DNA from: Desulfatitalea tepidiphila
Lineage (GTDB): Bacteria; Desulfobacterota; Desulfobacteria; Desulfobacterales; Desulfosarcinaceae
Assembly (NCBI RefSeq): GCF_001293685.1
Contig: NZ_BCAG01000003.1
Coordinates: 1,364,001 to 1,428,000, forward strand
Direction of reading: 5' to 3'
Length of the DNA stretch: 64,000 nucleotides
This document shows, piece by piece, positions 29,763-37,618 of this stretch; position 1 is the first letter of the stretch; each line of letters starts with the position of its first letter. The notes beneath the pieces are model-generated. The model had not been told where the DNA came from. It saw only the letters and a program-made list of their open reading frames with translations, and made no database searches. The translations under genes and the position numbers were made by a program.

Positions 29763-30125
29763 TTAGTATTTATTGCCACATTTTGAACATTTATAACTAT
29801 AACCACTTTGATCGTTTCCTGGATTCATTAAACTTCTGCATTTAGGACATTTAACCTTGTCTTGATTTGATTTTAATAGATCTGGTTCGTAATTTTTTTT
29901 ACTTTCCCTATTATAGAAATATTCAGGTAAAGCATTAGAGGGTCGCTTACCAAAAATTTTCGCATATGTTGCTGGGTCTACATAGCAATGCTTTTTCGAG
30001 CGAGCTCCAACTAATTTGCCATTGATTAATAGTTGTGAACACAGGTAACCTTTTCCAAGGGCTTGTGCAAATTCGACGTATTTACGAAAACCTATCATTA
30101 CAAGGTTTCTAAAACGATCATTCAT
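29763..30125 (-). CDS. Small zinc-ribbon protein, function unknown
   Basis: A 120-residue basic protein ending in a rubredoxin-like zinc ribbon (CPKC near 93 and CSKC near 114). The N-terminal part contains GKYLCSQLL and YVDPATYAKIFGKRP, with no family recognised. A nucleic-acid-binding role is possible from the ribbon and charge. It lies among leftward cassette genes but has no clear attC-like site of its own. Confidence 0.55.
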   Translation of the reverse strand: MNDRFRNLVMIGFRKYVEFAQALGKGYLCSQLLINGKLVGARSKKHCYVDPATYAKIFGKRPSNALPEYFYNRESKKNYEPDLLKSNQDKVKCPKCRSLMNPGNDQSGYSYKCSKCGNKY

Positions 30126-30241
30126 ATAAGCCTCTTGATGAAAAAACCTCTATAAATTCGTCCTAATATTACATAGCTTTTATGGTGTTTCATTTTGTCA
30201 AATTCAAGTTGCTCAATGCACAACACATCCTGTTTTGCACT

Positions 30242-30724
30242 TTAGTTGCTGATGTATGTGAGGATGCTATTTTCAAGTTTTCCTGTAGAAACACATTGCC
30301 CTTTGGTTATTATTAACCTGCCGTCCCATGCATCATTAGCCTCTATTTCGAATTCACCAAAGAAATTTACATTAACTTTTGTTGAATTGCCGTTGATTTC
30401 TCTAACCGTCAAATTCAGCAACCCATATTTACTAATAACTGGGCTACCTAATGTTCCAGAGGCTTTTATATCCCCACAATCTAAGAAGTCCTCATTATCC
30501 GCATCGATGTAATATTTTGCCGTTAATAGACCGGACGACTTCTCAATTTTTTCAATTATCACACCATGATCAGCGAACCAATCAACAGCTCGTAGCCATG
30601 TTTTTTCATATGGGAATGAATAGTTTCTGCTTTTATCAATTGGATGTTCAACTGGTGGCTGAATATTTATGCTTGCACAGCCTCCAATCAAAATCGCCAG
30701 GATACCTGAGAGAATTAATTTCAT
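30242..30724 (-). CDS. Putative lipoprotein, function unknown
   Basis: A 160-residue lipoprotein precursor: MKLILSGILAILIGGC has a clear lipobox (IGGC), so it should be anchored after cleavage before the cysteine. The mature part is a small alpha/beta domain without recognised family. A strong AAGGAGGA ribosome-binding site precedes ATG 30724. A 9-bp hairpin (30217-30239, one mismatch) lies just beyond its stop but lacks the outer boxes of an attC site. Confidence 0.65.
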   Translation of the reverse strand: MKLILSGILAILIGGCASINIQPPVEHPIDKSRNYSFPYEKTWLRAVDWFADHGVIIEKIEKSSGLLTAKYYIDADNEDFLDCGDIKASGTLGSPVISKYGLLNLTVREINGNSTKVNVNFFGEFEIEANDAWDGRLIITKGQCVSTGKLENSILTYISN

Positions 30725-30753
30725 CCATTCCTCCTTCTTAATTTATTCTTGCA

Positions 30754-30814
30754 GCTAAAGGCTCGTTTTAGCCAGCGCATGCCCCTTGCGATCCGCAAAA
30801 AACGCGGGTTAGCG
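30754..30814 (-). repeat. Degenerate attC-like site 3
   Basis: On the minus strand it begins with CGCTAAC, in which the gene's TAA stop is embedded, has 5-nt spacers and a TTTTTTGC/GTTTTAGC inner pairing, and ends in CTTTAGC. The invariant GTT of R' is CTT, so it may be inactive. Its length (61 bp) and position match the other sites. Confidence 0.45.
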
Positions 30815-31381
30815 ATCTGGTATGTAGTAATGCCAAAAAGTGCCACCCCATATTATAGGTGAGGGATCATACGGTACAAATAACCTTGGTGCATTACTTT
30901 TCTCAATCTCCTCTTTACCATGAAAGCATTCTTCATAGTAATAAAGTATTCCGCATAATAAGCCACTCACAGAATTTAACGCATTGAATAGATTTGCTTC
31001 CTTAAAATTTTTGTCTCTTTCATGTTTAATTTTATTATATCCTTTTGACCACCATTCAGGAGAGACTGAATCAGACCATTGTTCCCAAGGTTTCAGCGAT
31101 ATTTTATATCTTGGTATATACATTTCGTAATTTGTAAAATTTGGGTATTTTGCTGATAAGATTGGGAAATATTGTAAAATATTTTTAGTTTCTTTCTGCG
31201 GATCAATAGATTTGCAAAGCAATTTTATTATTGTATCAAACTCGGAGCAGCTCGCCATAATAATACGCGCGAATTCAATAGAATACGTATTATAATTATC
31301 CTTACAAAACTCTACATATCTTGAGCAAGCCTCTAAGTCAGATTCTATTGACAGAAAATATTCCCAGTGTGGCATACTCAT
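30809..31381 (-). CDS. Helical protein of unknown function, possibly HEPN-like
   Basis: A 190-residue mostly alpha-helical protein. The segment YNKIKHERDKNF resembles a HEPN-type polar motif (basic residues and His at the start of a helix), but the match is too weak for a firm call. No signal peptide. The stop codon lies inside attC-like site 3, the arrangement typical of integron cassettes. Confidence 0.5.
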   Translation of the reverse strand: MSMPHWEYFLSIESDLEACSRYVEFCKDNYNTYSIEFARIIMASCSEFDTIIKLLCKSIDPQKETKNILQYFPILSAKYPNFTNYEMYIPRYKISLKPWEQWSDSVSPEWWSKGYNKIKHERDKNFKEANLFNALNSVSGLLCGILYYYEECFHGKEEIEKSNAPRLFVPYDPSPIIWGGTFWHYYIPDR

Positions 31382-31393
31382 TTTGTCATCCTC

Positions 31394-31452
31394 TGCTAAC
31401 GCTAAGATAATCGGCGCGGCTTTTTTGCGTCAGTTTAATTTTGATGTTGGCC
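31394..31452 (-). repeat. Weak attC-like site 4
   Basis: On the minus strand it starts with GGCCAAC and ends with GCGTTAGC, a plausible R' box, with about 5-nt spacers. The inner pairing is weak (mostly AT on one arm, GC on the other). It is 59 bp long and begins 13 bp after the stop codon of the lipoprotein gene. Position supports the call more than structure does. Confidence 0.4.
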
Positions 31453-31464
31453 GGACGCTCGAGT

Positions 31465-32592
31465 TCATTGTGCCGGTCCACTATCCCATTTGCCGATGAT
31501 ATCCAGCAGGCGTTTCTGTGCTTCCAGTCCTTCTTCCGAAAGCTCAAGATCTTTAACCATATTGTGGCACGCCCACATGACAGTCGTGCCTTCCAAACTG
31601 ATCGGAGCATTAGCCTCGATTTCCTCCATCGAGAAAGTGTAGACCCTAGTGCCGTTTATGGGGATGTCAGGGTTGTCAGCTTTGTGAACGAGGCACCTTA
31701 CCATGATCCCCTTGCCCCCGTTGTCTTTCTTGTGCTGCGTCCAATCCTCCTTGTTAAGCAAAACAAAGAGGTATGTTGCAGAAGACAATACGTTGAAGTC
31801 GCATTGAAGCGCCCCGGCCCTGTTGTATGGAGGAATGTATGAATGCTTTGAGCCGCTCAGAATCGCATTTCGAAGGTAGTCCGTCACCCCTTTCTGCGCA
31901 AGTAGGTCGACCCCCAGATAGGCTTTGGCACCGATATCGGTTTTGGTCTCATAAATTGGTTCACGAATCACATGGTCCTTAGCTCGGGGATTATCATCTG
32001 GTCCCGTGACAATCCTCTCTCTATATCCCTTGACAACCGTTGTGGAAGCCTTAGCGCGGGCCGTACTCCATTCGGGGCTGTCTTGGACGATCTCAGTCTC
32101 TGCGATAAATTTTTTGATTTGGCTGTCCATGTAACTCTTTAATTCCTCTTCGGTGAAGGGCCGGTCATCAGAACTGGCTACGTCGGATAGGTTCATTTTC
32201 TTCTGCTTGATGTACCACTCTACGTTACTCTGATACGGAGTGTGACCAAGAAAAAAGTCAGCTCGCATTGGTCCGGTGGTCGTGGTATCGTATACAAACC
32301 ATACTGAGACCTTGTAGTCTATCTTCGGGTCGATACCTGCCAGACTCTTCAAAAACTGCTGGGCAGCTGTGCGCTTGGTTTCGTCTCTGCTGTTAAGGTC
32401 GTCAATCAATTGAAGGTATCTTTCTCCTGGTACAGACTTTATGGCAGCATAGGAAATCTCTTTTACTGCCGTTCTTGTTTCTTCCATTTGCCGGGCAAAT
32501 TCGGCTCGAGTATCTTTTAATTCTTTCTCGATTTTGTTGCACCCAATTAGAACCATCAAGAGACATGGAAGCATAAAGGCTATCTTTTTCAT
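31465..32592 (-). CDS. Putative lipoprotein with coiled-coil N-terminus, function unknown
   Basis: A 375-residue precursor starting at ATG 32592 (GAGGAGGTG upstream). The signal peptide ends in a lipobox (LIGC), then a coiled coil (about 20-55) and a long domain of unknown family. It is less AT-rich than its neighbours, which suggests a separate origin. No catalytic motif was recognised. It is followed by a weak attC-like site and preceded by site 5. Confidence 0.65.
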   Translation of the reverse strand: MKKIAFMLPCLLMVLIGCNKIEKELKDTRAEFARQMEETRTAVKEISYAAIKSVPGERYLQLIDDLNSRDETKRTAAQQFLKSLAGIDPKIDYKVSVWFVYDTTTTGPMRADFFLGHTPYQSNVEWYIKQKKMNLSDVASSDDRPFTEEELKSYMDSQIKKFIAETEIVQDSPEWSTARAKASTTVVKGYRERIVTGPDDNPRAKDHVIREPIYETKTDIGAKAYLGVDLLAQKGVTDYLRNAILSGSKHSYIPPYNRAGALQCDFNVLSSATYLFVLLNKEDWTQHKKDNGGKGIMVRCLVHKADNPDIPINGTRVYTFSMEEIEANAPISLEGTTVMWACHNMVKDLELSEEGLEAQKRLLDIIGKWDSGPAQ

Positions 32593-32615
32593 CGAAAGCA
32601 CCTCCTCATGCTATC

Positions 32616-32675
32616 GGTTAACGAATAGCTTTGGGGCGGTATGGTCCTCGCCGTCCCCAACAGCGACGGTTTAGG
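32616..32675 (-). repeat. attC-like recombination site 5
   Basis: A 60-bp site read on the minus strand from CCTAAAC to GTTAACC, with spacers CGTC and GAATA and an inner stem GCTGTTGGGG/CCCCAAAGC (32655-32664 with 32628-32636) that pairs fully except for one extra base, the classical extrahelical base of attC. The TAA stop of the HEPN-like gene lies in R''. Confidence 0.72.
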
Positions 32676-33177
32676 TGTTACTTATTTTCTTTTTCATTAG
32701 AACACGCCCAGCTTTTCTAAATGGGTAATTTTGATTGCCCCGATTTATTTCAGATAAAGCCTCATCAATTTCAGGAGGCATGGATCGACATAAAAAGCCA
32801 GTTAAAATTTCAATGTGTTTCCAGTCACCATCTCCTACTTCGGTAGGGGAATTTAAATTAGGATACCTTAGCTGTTCATATTTATCGAGTCTGTTTAATA
32901 TGGCTGAATTATTAGCATCGAGAGGTTCAGTTACGCTAAGCGCTACCAAATTAGAATAAAGCATTTCAAGATTATGTGTGCCTTCGAATTCACCGGCGAC
33001 TTCCAATAGCCAAGCTTTTAGAAGCATTTCAACGCCAAGATGTGCAAGATAACCTGCCGAATCGAAGTGGATCGGGTTAGATTCAAACAAAAGTTGTGCA
33101 GCTGAAAGGTGGTCCAATGCACAGTGGACAATATCAGCAGGTACAAGCCCATCTCTTTTTGTAAATTTCCTTACCAT
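32671..33177 (-). CDS. HEPN-like protein coupled to the integrase
   Basis: A 168-residue helical protein resembling HEPN-domain proteins: HLGVEMLLKAWLLE, then FEGTHNLEMLYSNL, with RYPNLNSP further on. HEPN proteins often work as RNases in toxin or defence systems, but the R-x4-6-H motif is not certain here. Its ATG overlaps the integrase stop codon (TAATG on the minus strand), so it is translated from the integrase transcript. Its own stop lies in attC-like site 5, so it may be the first cassette of the array. Confidence 0.6.
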   Translation of the reverse strand: MVRKFTKRDGLVPADIVHCALDHLSAAQLLFESNPIHFDSAGYLAHLGVEMLLKAWLLEVAGEFEGTHNLEMLYSNLVALSVTEPLDANNSAILNRLDKYEQLRYPNLNSPTEVGDGDWKHIEILTGFLCRSMPPEIDEALSEINRGNQNYPFRKAGRVLMKKKISNT

Positions 33178-34256
33178 TATTCACCATGTTTATTGGAAAT
33201 CTTTTTATGGTCAAGCCTCAGCGCAGGCAAAAGCTTTATCGCAGCGGCATGCATGTCGACGCTGGTGTGCTGGTATATCCGGGTCGTCGTGTCGGTGCGG
33301 GTGTGTCCGAGCATTTCCGAGGTGGATTTCAGATCGGCGTTGTTTTGCAATAGATAGGTGGCGAACGCATGGCGGAAATCGTAAGGGCGCAGGCGGCGTG
33401 TTATGCCGGCCTTCCGTTTGGCGGTGGCGAATGCCTTTTTCAACGAGAGGACGGGCGCCCCACGAAAGTTGATGACGGCCATGTCGTCCCCGAAGCCCTC
33501 GTCGATGTCCTCATGGTACCAGCGGATGAGCTGGCCGATGAATTCGGGGTGGATCGGGATCATGCGCGAGGGGCGACCGTGCTTTTTAGCGGAGCGGACG
33601 AGCACGGCGGGGATGCTGCAATCGAGATCGGCCCAGGTGATCGCGTACAGCTCGCCCCCAGGACGCAGGCCCGTGTAATAGGATAGGGAGATCGCGCGCA
33701 GCAGGTGGGGCGGCGAATGGGCGGCGATGCGGTTCAGCTCGTCGATCGTCGGCGGCATGATGATCTCATCGTCGCGCTTGGGAGGTTCGAACCCGATCGC
33801 GGGGTTGTGGGTCAGGTAGCCGCGGCGCACGGACCAGTTGAGCACGGCCTTGATGTCGGTAATTTCGCGGTGAATGGTCGTTCGTTTGACCCCGGCTGAA
33901 AGGCGCTTTTTGACGTAGGCATCGAGTTTCGCGGGGGTGATTTTAATCGCCTGGAATTCCTCGCCGATGGCAGGGACGACGACGCCCTTCATTTTCCACA
34001 CGAAATTTTTAATCGATGAGGGCTGCATGCGCCCGAGCTTGGCCTCGGTGTAGGCGTTGACGATATCGACGAAAAAGGGGCTTTGCTGTTTGGGGGTGCG
34101 GTGGACCCACGGGCGCAGGTCAAGCTCGTCGTTTCGGGCGCGTGCCCGGCGTTCGGCCTCGATGCCCCGGCCGAAATATTCATCCTTTAGATTGCCGGTG
34201 CCTTTTTCACGGTAGCGTACGAACCAGCGGCCGTCTTTTTTCTGATGTACGGACAT
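33177..34256 (-). CDS. int: Phage-type tyrosine integrase
   Basis: A 359-residue tyrosine recombinase with N-terminal arm-type binding residues (KKDGRWFVRYREKG), a core-binding SAM-like domain (about 60-145) and the catalytic domain: Arg in TGLRPGGE (near 196), YDFRHAFAT (near 290) and the nucleophile in TTRIYQH (near 328). It lacks the extra patch that defines integron integrases. It reads leftward, away from the phage genes, towards the cassette-like region and tRNA-Pro, and probably catalyses prophage integration. Confidence 0.92.
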   Translation of the reverse strand: MSVHQKKDGRWFVRYREKGTGNLKDEYFGRGIEAERRARARNDELDLRPWVHRTPKQQSPFFVDIVNAYTEAKLGRMQPSSIKNFVWKMKGVVVPAIGEEFQAIKITPAKLDAYVKKRLSAGVKRTTIHREITDIKAVLNWSVRRGYLTHNPAIGFEPPKRDDEIIMPPTIDELNRIAAHSPPHLLRAISLSYYTGLRPGGELYAITWADLDCSIPAVLVRSAKKHGRPSRMIPIHPEFIGQLIRWYHEDIDEGFGDDMAVINFRGAPVLSLKKAFATAKRKAGITRRLRPYDFRHAFATYLLQNNADLKSTSEMLGHTRTDTTTRIYQHTSVDMHAAAIKLLPALRLDHKKISNKHGE

Positions 34257-34262
34257 ATCACG

Positions 34263-34679
34263 CTACCTCGACCTTTTCTGTTTCATCTGTTTTTGAATTC
34301 GCTGATAGGTGGAAATGAGAAAATTTCCGTCCCTGAGCTTTTCCACTGTGGAAATGATCCGGTGGCCCTCAATATTCGTGACTAGAAACCGGCCGGGTTT
34401 GATCGTTCGTCTTATAAGAAAGCGGGGGTGAGGGGATTGGACTCGTTGTTGGATCAGGTCAAAAAGGTTTTTCCCGACGCCGTTGCAGAACTGGGATCTT
34501 TTGGGAAGATCATAAGCGTTATGTGGAACGCTGCATAAAATGGCTCCGTCGGGAGCAACTACCATTTCACAAAGCCTGTAAGCCGATAAAAGATCGATCA
34601 GGCGCCCGCCCTCAAGCGGTGTATCTATTTTTTGGCGGCTTTTGACGGCGGGCGCTTTGACCCCCCCGGTTGTTGGCAT
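34263..34679 (-). CDS. Phage protein of unknown function between integrase and repressor
   Basis: A 138-residue protein whose middle (MVVAPDGAILCSVPHNAY) recalls a PAS-like fold, with a basic C-terminus. From ATG 34679 (GGAG upstream) it overlaps the repressor gene by 55 bp, longer than usual, so a shorter start cannot be excluded. It belongs to the leftward lysogeny transcript repressor-this gene-int. Confidence 0.55.
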   Translation of the reverse strand: MPTTGGVKAPAVKSRQKIDTPLEGGRLIDLLSAYRLCEMVVAPDGAILCSVPHNAYDLPKRSQFCNGVGKNLFDLIQQRVQSPHPRFLIRRTIKPGRFLVTNIEGHRIISTVEKLRDGNFLISTYQRIQKQMKQKRSR

Positions 34680-35086
34680 TTCTCCAGATTTTCAAGCCTG
34701 CGTTCGATCGATTCGAAGCGGTCGCCCAACGCCCGAAGCTCGTCGATGATGGTATCGAGCTTTTCGGCCTTCTTTTTGGGCCTTTGGGGTTTCGGTTTCA
34801 CGACATACGGCCCTGCACCCCTCAGATCGCGCCCTTTCTTTAAAAAGGATTCATAGGTGTGGCCATAATACTCGGCAATTTTGCGCCTCGTTTTTTCCCC
34901 ACATTGCCGTTGTCCCTTAAAAAGCATACTAACAAATTGAGGCGTCAGTCCGATCGATTGGGCAAGGGTCGTCTGCTCGCCCCATTTCGAAGCGTAAAAC
35001 CTCAGCGCGGCGAGAAAATCCAACTGAAAATCTTGTAAGTCGGTTTTGGTTTCCATTGGTGGCATTTTTACAACTAATTGTTTCAT
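34625..35086 (-). CDS. Prophage repressor, XRE-type helix-turn-helix (CI-like)
   Basis: A 153-residue DNA-binding protein with an N-terminal Xre/Cro-type helix-turn-helix (about residues 35-80, TTLAQSIGLTPQFVSMLFKG), a Lys/Pro-rich linker and a C-terminal coiled coil (about 110-140) that may oligomerise it. There is no LexA-type peptidase domain, so induction is not by simple RecA-stimulated cleavage. It is divergent from the Cro-like gene, with candidate operators between them. Confidence 0.8.
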   Translation of the reverse strand: MKQLVVKMPPMETKTDLQDFQLDFLAALRFYASKWGEQTTLAQSIGLTPQFVSMLFKGQRQCGEKTRRKIAEYYGHTYESFLKKGRDLRGAGPYVVKPKPQRPKKKAEKLDTIIDELRALGDRFESIERRLENLEKCQQPGGSKRPPSKAAKK

Positions 35087-35159
35087 AAAGAAAGCCTTTT
35101 TTATTAAATGATTTTAAACAACAGGTTTAAAAAAAGATTGACAGCCAAACAATTGGTTG
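35071..35159. promoter_or_regulatory. Lysis-lysogeny control region with operator-like repeats
   Basis: Two signals lie between the divergent repressor and Cro genes. A perfect inverted repeat TTTAAAC-AACAG-GTTTAAA spans 35113-35131. A 13-bp element CAACTAATTGTTT at the repressor start (35071-35083) recurs inverted with one change at 35147-35159. A TTGACA -35-like box for the rightward promoter is at 35138-35143, next to the second copy, so binding there would block early transcription. The -10 is not clear. Confidence 0.6.
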
Positions 35160-35203
35160 ATAGCTCCGATCCTATAAATCAAAGAACGAAAGGTGGTGAA
35201 CGG

Positions 35204-35395
35204 ATGGCAACGCAAACCGAACTTGCAATGAAATTGGGGGTTTCCCAGCAGTTTTTGAGCAGGTGGAAACGCGGGAAGGTCGGGATCAGGAAGGCGACGG
35301 CGGTGCGATGGGGCAAGATCCTGAAAATTAAGCCGGAGCAACTGGTTTTCGCTGATGTTCAAAAGCGGCCCTCCATGTTGGGGTTGTCTGAGTAG
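35204..35395 (+). CDS. Cro-like helix-turn-helix regulator
   Basis: A 63-residue protein that is almost all helix-turn-helix: QTELAMKLGVSQQFLSRWKRG. The start at ATG 35204 follows AAAGGTGG. It is the first rightward gene, divergent from the repressor, the classical Cro position, and should oppose the repressor at shared operators. An in-frame upstream ATG at 35108 would run through the operators and is rejected. Confidence 0.82.
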   Translation: MATQTELAMKLGVSQQFLSRWKRGKVGIRKATAVRWGKILKIKPEQLVFADVQKRPSMLGLSE

Positions 35396-35445
35396 TTAGT
35401 TGAAAAAATTACAACTCAATACAGAAACAACCGGGGGTTGATCGG

Positions 35446-35934
35446 ATGGCGTATCGAAAGGTTCCGAAACGGTTCGATTACAGGGTGATCGCGGCGGAAA
35501 TAAAGGCGCAGCTGCTCTACTCAAACGACTCCAGGCCGGACGCGGTGCAGGCGATCGCGGCCGAGATGGGGATCGACAACAAGACGGTCTATGACTACCT
35601 GGACGGGCGCATCAAGCTGAGCCTCGACTTTTTGCACGCGCTGGTGCTGGCGACGGACGGCGACCCGGCGTTCAAGCGGTATCTGGAGCCGGACGGGTGG
35701 CAGTTGAGAAGGGCGGGCACGATCGAGCCGGACAAGAAGACGATCTTCGAGGAGATCGTCGACAATCATCCCAAAATTACACTTCTTGAGCAATTGCTCA
35801 TCGAGCAGACCTCGGCTACCGGGAAAAAATCGCAACTGAACAGGATAAAAAAACAACTTCAAGCCGTCGTGGACGATTTGCGCCAGGACGTGGCGAAATG
35901 GTGTGTGGATCATGGCATTGAAACCGATGTCTGA
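35446..35934 (+). CDS. CII-like phage regulatory protein
   Basis: A 162-residue protein with an N-terminal helix-turn-helix (PDAVQAIAAEMGIDNKTVYD), followed by LKLSLDFLHALVLATDG-type sequence and a C-terminal coiled coil. It resembles the phage CII/CP76-type regulators that sit second in the early operon. An activator role for lysogeny is inferred. It overlaps the next gene slightly. Confidence 0.65.
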   Translation: MAYRKVPKRFDYRVIAAEIKAQLLYSNDSRPDAVQAIAAEMGIDNKTVYDYLDGRIKLSLDFLHALVLATDGDPAFKRYLEPDGWQLRRAGTIEPDKKTIFEEIVDNHPKITLLEQLLIEQTSATGKKSQLNRIKKQLQAVVDDLRQDVAKWCVDHGIETDV

Positions 35935-36115
35935 AAAGGACCGGCTGTACTTCGAGATGAAGGCGCTTTACACGCGGATCGGCAAAGTGCTGCGGGAGTA
36001 CGAGGCGAGTTTGCCGCCCGTGGGGGAGGTGGACAAGAAGCGCCTGGTGGTTCTGGACCCGTGGACGGGAAAGCCGTTCACGGGCTTTAAAAAGCGAAAG
36101 GAGGTGAAAAAGTGA
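35912..36115 (+). CDS. Small early phage protein
   Basis: About 67 residues, basic at the C-terminus (KKRKEVKK), overlapping the end of the CII-like gene by 23 bp; ATG 35927 is an alternative start with an 8-bp overlap. It contains VVLDPWTGKPFTGFKKRK but no recognised domain. Its 3' end carries the strong ribosome-binding site of the next gene. Confidence 0.55.
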   Translation: MALKPMSEKDRLYFEMKALYTRIGKVLREYEASLPPVGEVDKKRLVVLDPWTGKPFTGFKKRKEVKK

Positions 36116-36228
36116 ACGCGAAGGCAAAGAGGTTCGTCGCTGATTGCATCAAGTTCGTGGGGTTGTGGCTGTTGATGATCGGCGGCGCGTTGTTGCTCAT
36201 CAACTGGACGATGGGAGGGCCGGTATAG
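36112..36228 (+). CDS. Very small single-span membrane protein
   Basis: A 38-residue peptide starting at GTG 36112, with AAAGGAGGTG 5 bp upstream and a 4-bp overlap (GTGA) with the previous stop. A basic N-terminus is followed by one transmembrane helix (about residues 14-33, KFVGLWLLMIGGALLLI) and a short tail. The strong ribosome-binding site and tight packing support it as real. Function unknown; phage early membrane peptides may act in exclusion or membrane signalling. Confidence 0.65.
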   Translation: MNAKAKRFVADCIKFVGLWLLMIGGALLLINWTMGGPV

Positions 36229-36230
36229 CG

Positions 36231-36455
36231 ATGAGATCGATTGAAGACGACAAAACGCTGTTTGTGGAGTTTTTGAAGTGGCGGGTGGCGCGCAGGATCG
36301 AAAGCGGCCGGTTGACGGTCGCGGACGTGGAGCGGGCGCTGCGCTCAAAAAGGATGCCCCCTGCAGAGAGCGGCTGCAGGGGGCAGAATGAAAAAAGCAA
36401 GGACTATGATGAACGAGTTAGTTACCACGGGCGGCACGGGGTGTCAAGCCCGTAG
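36231..36455 (+). CDS. Small early phage protein
   Basis: A 74-residue protein starting at ATG 36231 right after the previous stop, with GGGAGGG upstream. It begins with a helical, charged part (LFVEFLKWRVARRIESG, then VADVERALRSK) and ends in a low-complexity tail. The tail DNA contains CCCCCTGCAGAGAGCGGCTG followed by CAGGGGGCAG, a hairpin-forming stretch. No family recognised. Confidence 0.55.
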   Translation: MRSIEDDKTLFVEFLKWRVARRIESGRLTVADVERALRSKRMPPAESGCRGQNEKSKDYDERVSYHGRHGVSSP

Positions 36456-36470
36456 AAAGGAAAATCGACC

Positions 36471-37610
36471 ATGAAACAAGGCAAAACCCTTCAGGAGCTG
36501 GCGGGGGAAGTTCAGCGGATCAGCGAAGCAAAAAAGGACTTCATCGCGGATACCCGGGAAATGAAAATGCAGCTGCAGGCGGCGGCGCCGGCCGGAACCG
36601 GCGCGGGCCTGCTGGACGAGATCGCGGACAATACGCGCGGCAGGGGCGGCGCGATCGTGGAGGAGATCGCATTCAACACGATGCTGATGCTCGGCGACAA
36701 GGGCCGGTTCGGGATCAATGACAATGCGCACCGGCAGATCGCGGCCTGGGCCGATGTGCCGTGGAAGTACTACGAGCGGATGCGGGGGGCGGCGCCCCAT
36801 TTGCTGGCGTCGAACGTAAACCACTGGATGCAGAAGGAGCCGAAGCGGCGCATGGTGCGGACGCTGGACGGAAGCGCGCGGGCGTTTTTGTCGGACCGGT
36901 ACCGGATTTTGGACAATGACGAGATCCTGGAGCACGTGCTGCCGGTGCTGGCGGATCTGAAAGTCCGGTTCGAGTCGTGCGACGTGACGCCGGGCAAGCT
37001 GTACCTGAAATGCACGTTCCCCACGATCGAGGGCGAGGTCAAGAAGGGCGACGTGGTGCGGGCCGGGTTCATTCTGAGCAATTCGGAGGTGGGCCACGGG
37101 TCGGTGAACGTGCAGCCGCTGGTGTTGCGGCTGGTGTGCACGAACGGCGCGGTGTTCAACGACATGGGCATGAAAAAGTACCATGTCGGGCGGATCGCGG
37201 GAGAGGGGCGCGACGCGCAACAGTTTTTCAAGGACGACACGCTGAAAGCGGATGATCAGGCGTTTTTGTTGAAGCTGCGGGACACGATCAAGGCGACGAC
37301 GGACGAGGTCGTGTTCAATTCCCTGGTGGAAAAGATGCGCGACGCGGGCGAGCGCAGGATCGAGGGCGACGCGGTCGCGGCGGTGGAAGTGGTGCAGAAA
37401 AAGATCGGCCTGGGAGACGGGGAGCGGGCGTCGGTGCTGACGCACCTGATCCAGGGCGGCGACCTGACGCAGTACGGCATGGCGAACGCGGTCACGCGGA
37501 TGAGCCAGGACGTGGAGAACTACGACCGGGCATCGGAGCTGGAGCGGGCAGGGGGCAGCATCATCGAGATGCAGGCCAGGGAGTGGAGGGAGATCGCGAA
37601 GGCGGCATAA
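36471..37610 (+). CDS. DUF932 domain phage protein
   Basis: A 379-residue member of the DUF932 family found in phages and plasmids beside recombination genes. The family pattern is visible in GRFGINDNAHRQIAAWADVPWKYYERM, RAFLSDRYRILDNDEIL and GFILSNSEVGHGSV. Its biochemical role is unsettled; neighbourhood suggests DNA metabolism. It follows the small early genes with AGAAAGGAAAA upstream and leads into the RecE/RecT-like module. Confidence 0.85.
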   Translation: MKQGKTLQELAGEVQRISEAKKDFIADTREMKMQLQAAAPAGTGAGLLDEIADNTRGRGGAIVEEIAFNTMLMLGDKGRFGINDNAHRQIAAWADVPWKYYERMRGAAPHLLASNVNHWMQKEPKRRMVRTLDGSARAFLSDRYRILDNDEILEHVLPVLADLKVRFESCDVTPGKLYLKCTFPTIEGEVKKGDVVRAGFILSNSEVGHGSVNVQPLVLRLVCTNGAVFNDMGMKKYHVGRIAGEGRDAQQFFKDDTLKADDQAFLLKLRDTIKATTDEVVFNSLVEKMRDAGERRIEGDAVAAVEVVQKKIGLGDGERASVLTHLIQGGDLTQYGMANAVTRMSQDVENYDRASELERAGGSIIEMQAREWREIAKAA

Positions 37611-37618
37611 ACGGCAAC

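Noticed and set aside
30217-30239. attC site after the first lipoprotein gene
   Set aside because: Only a 9-bp hairpin with one mismatch; the outer boxes are not in inverted orientation.
33177-34256. Integron integrase
   Set aside because: The protein has a phage-type tyrosine recombinase layout and lacks the additional IntI patch, so it cannot be called IntI despite the nearby attC-like sites.
35108-35203. N-terminal extension of the Cro-like protein
   Set aside because: The extension would be encoded by the operator region; ATG 35204 has a strong ribosome-binding site.
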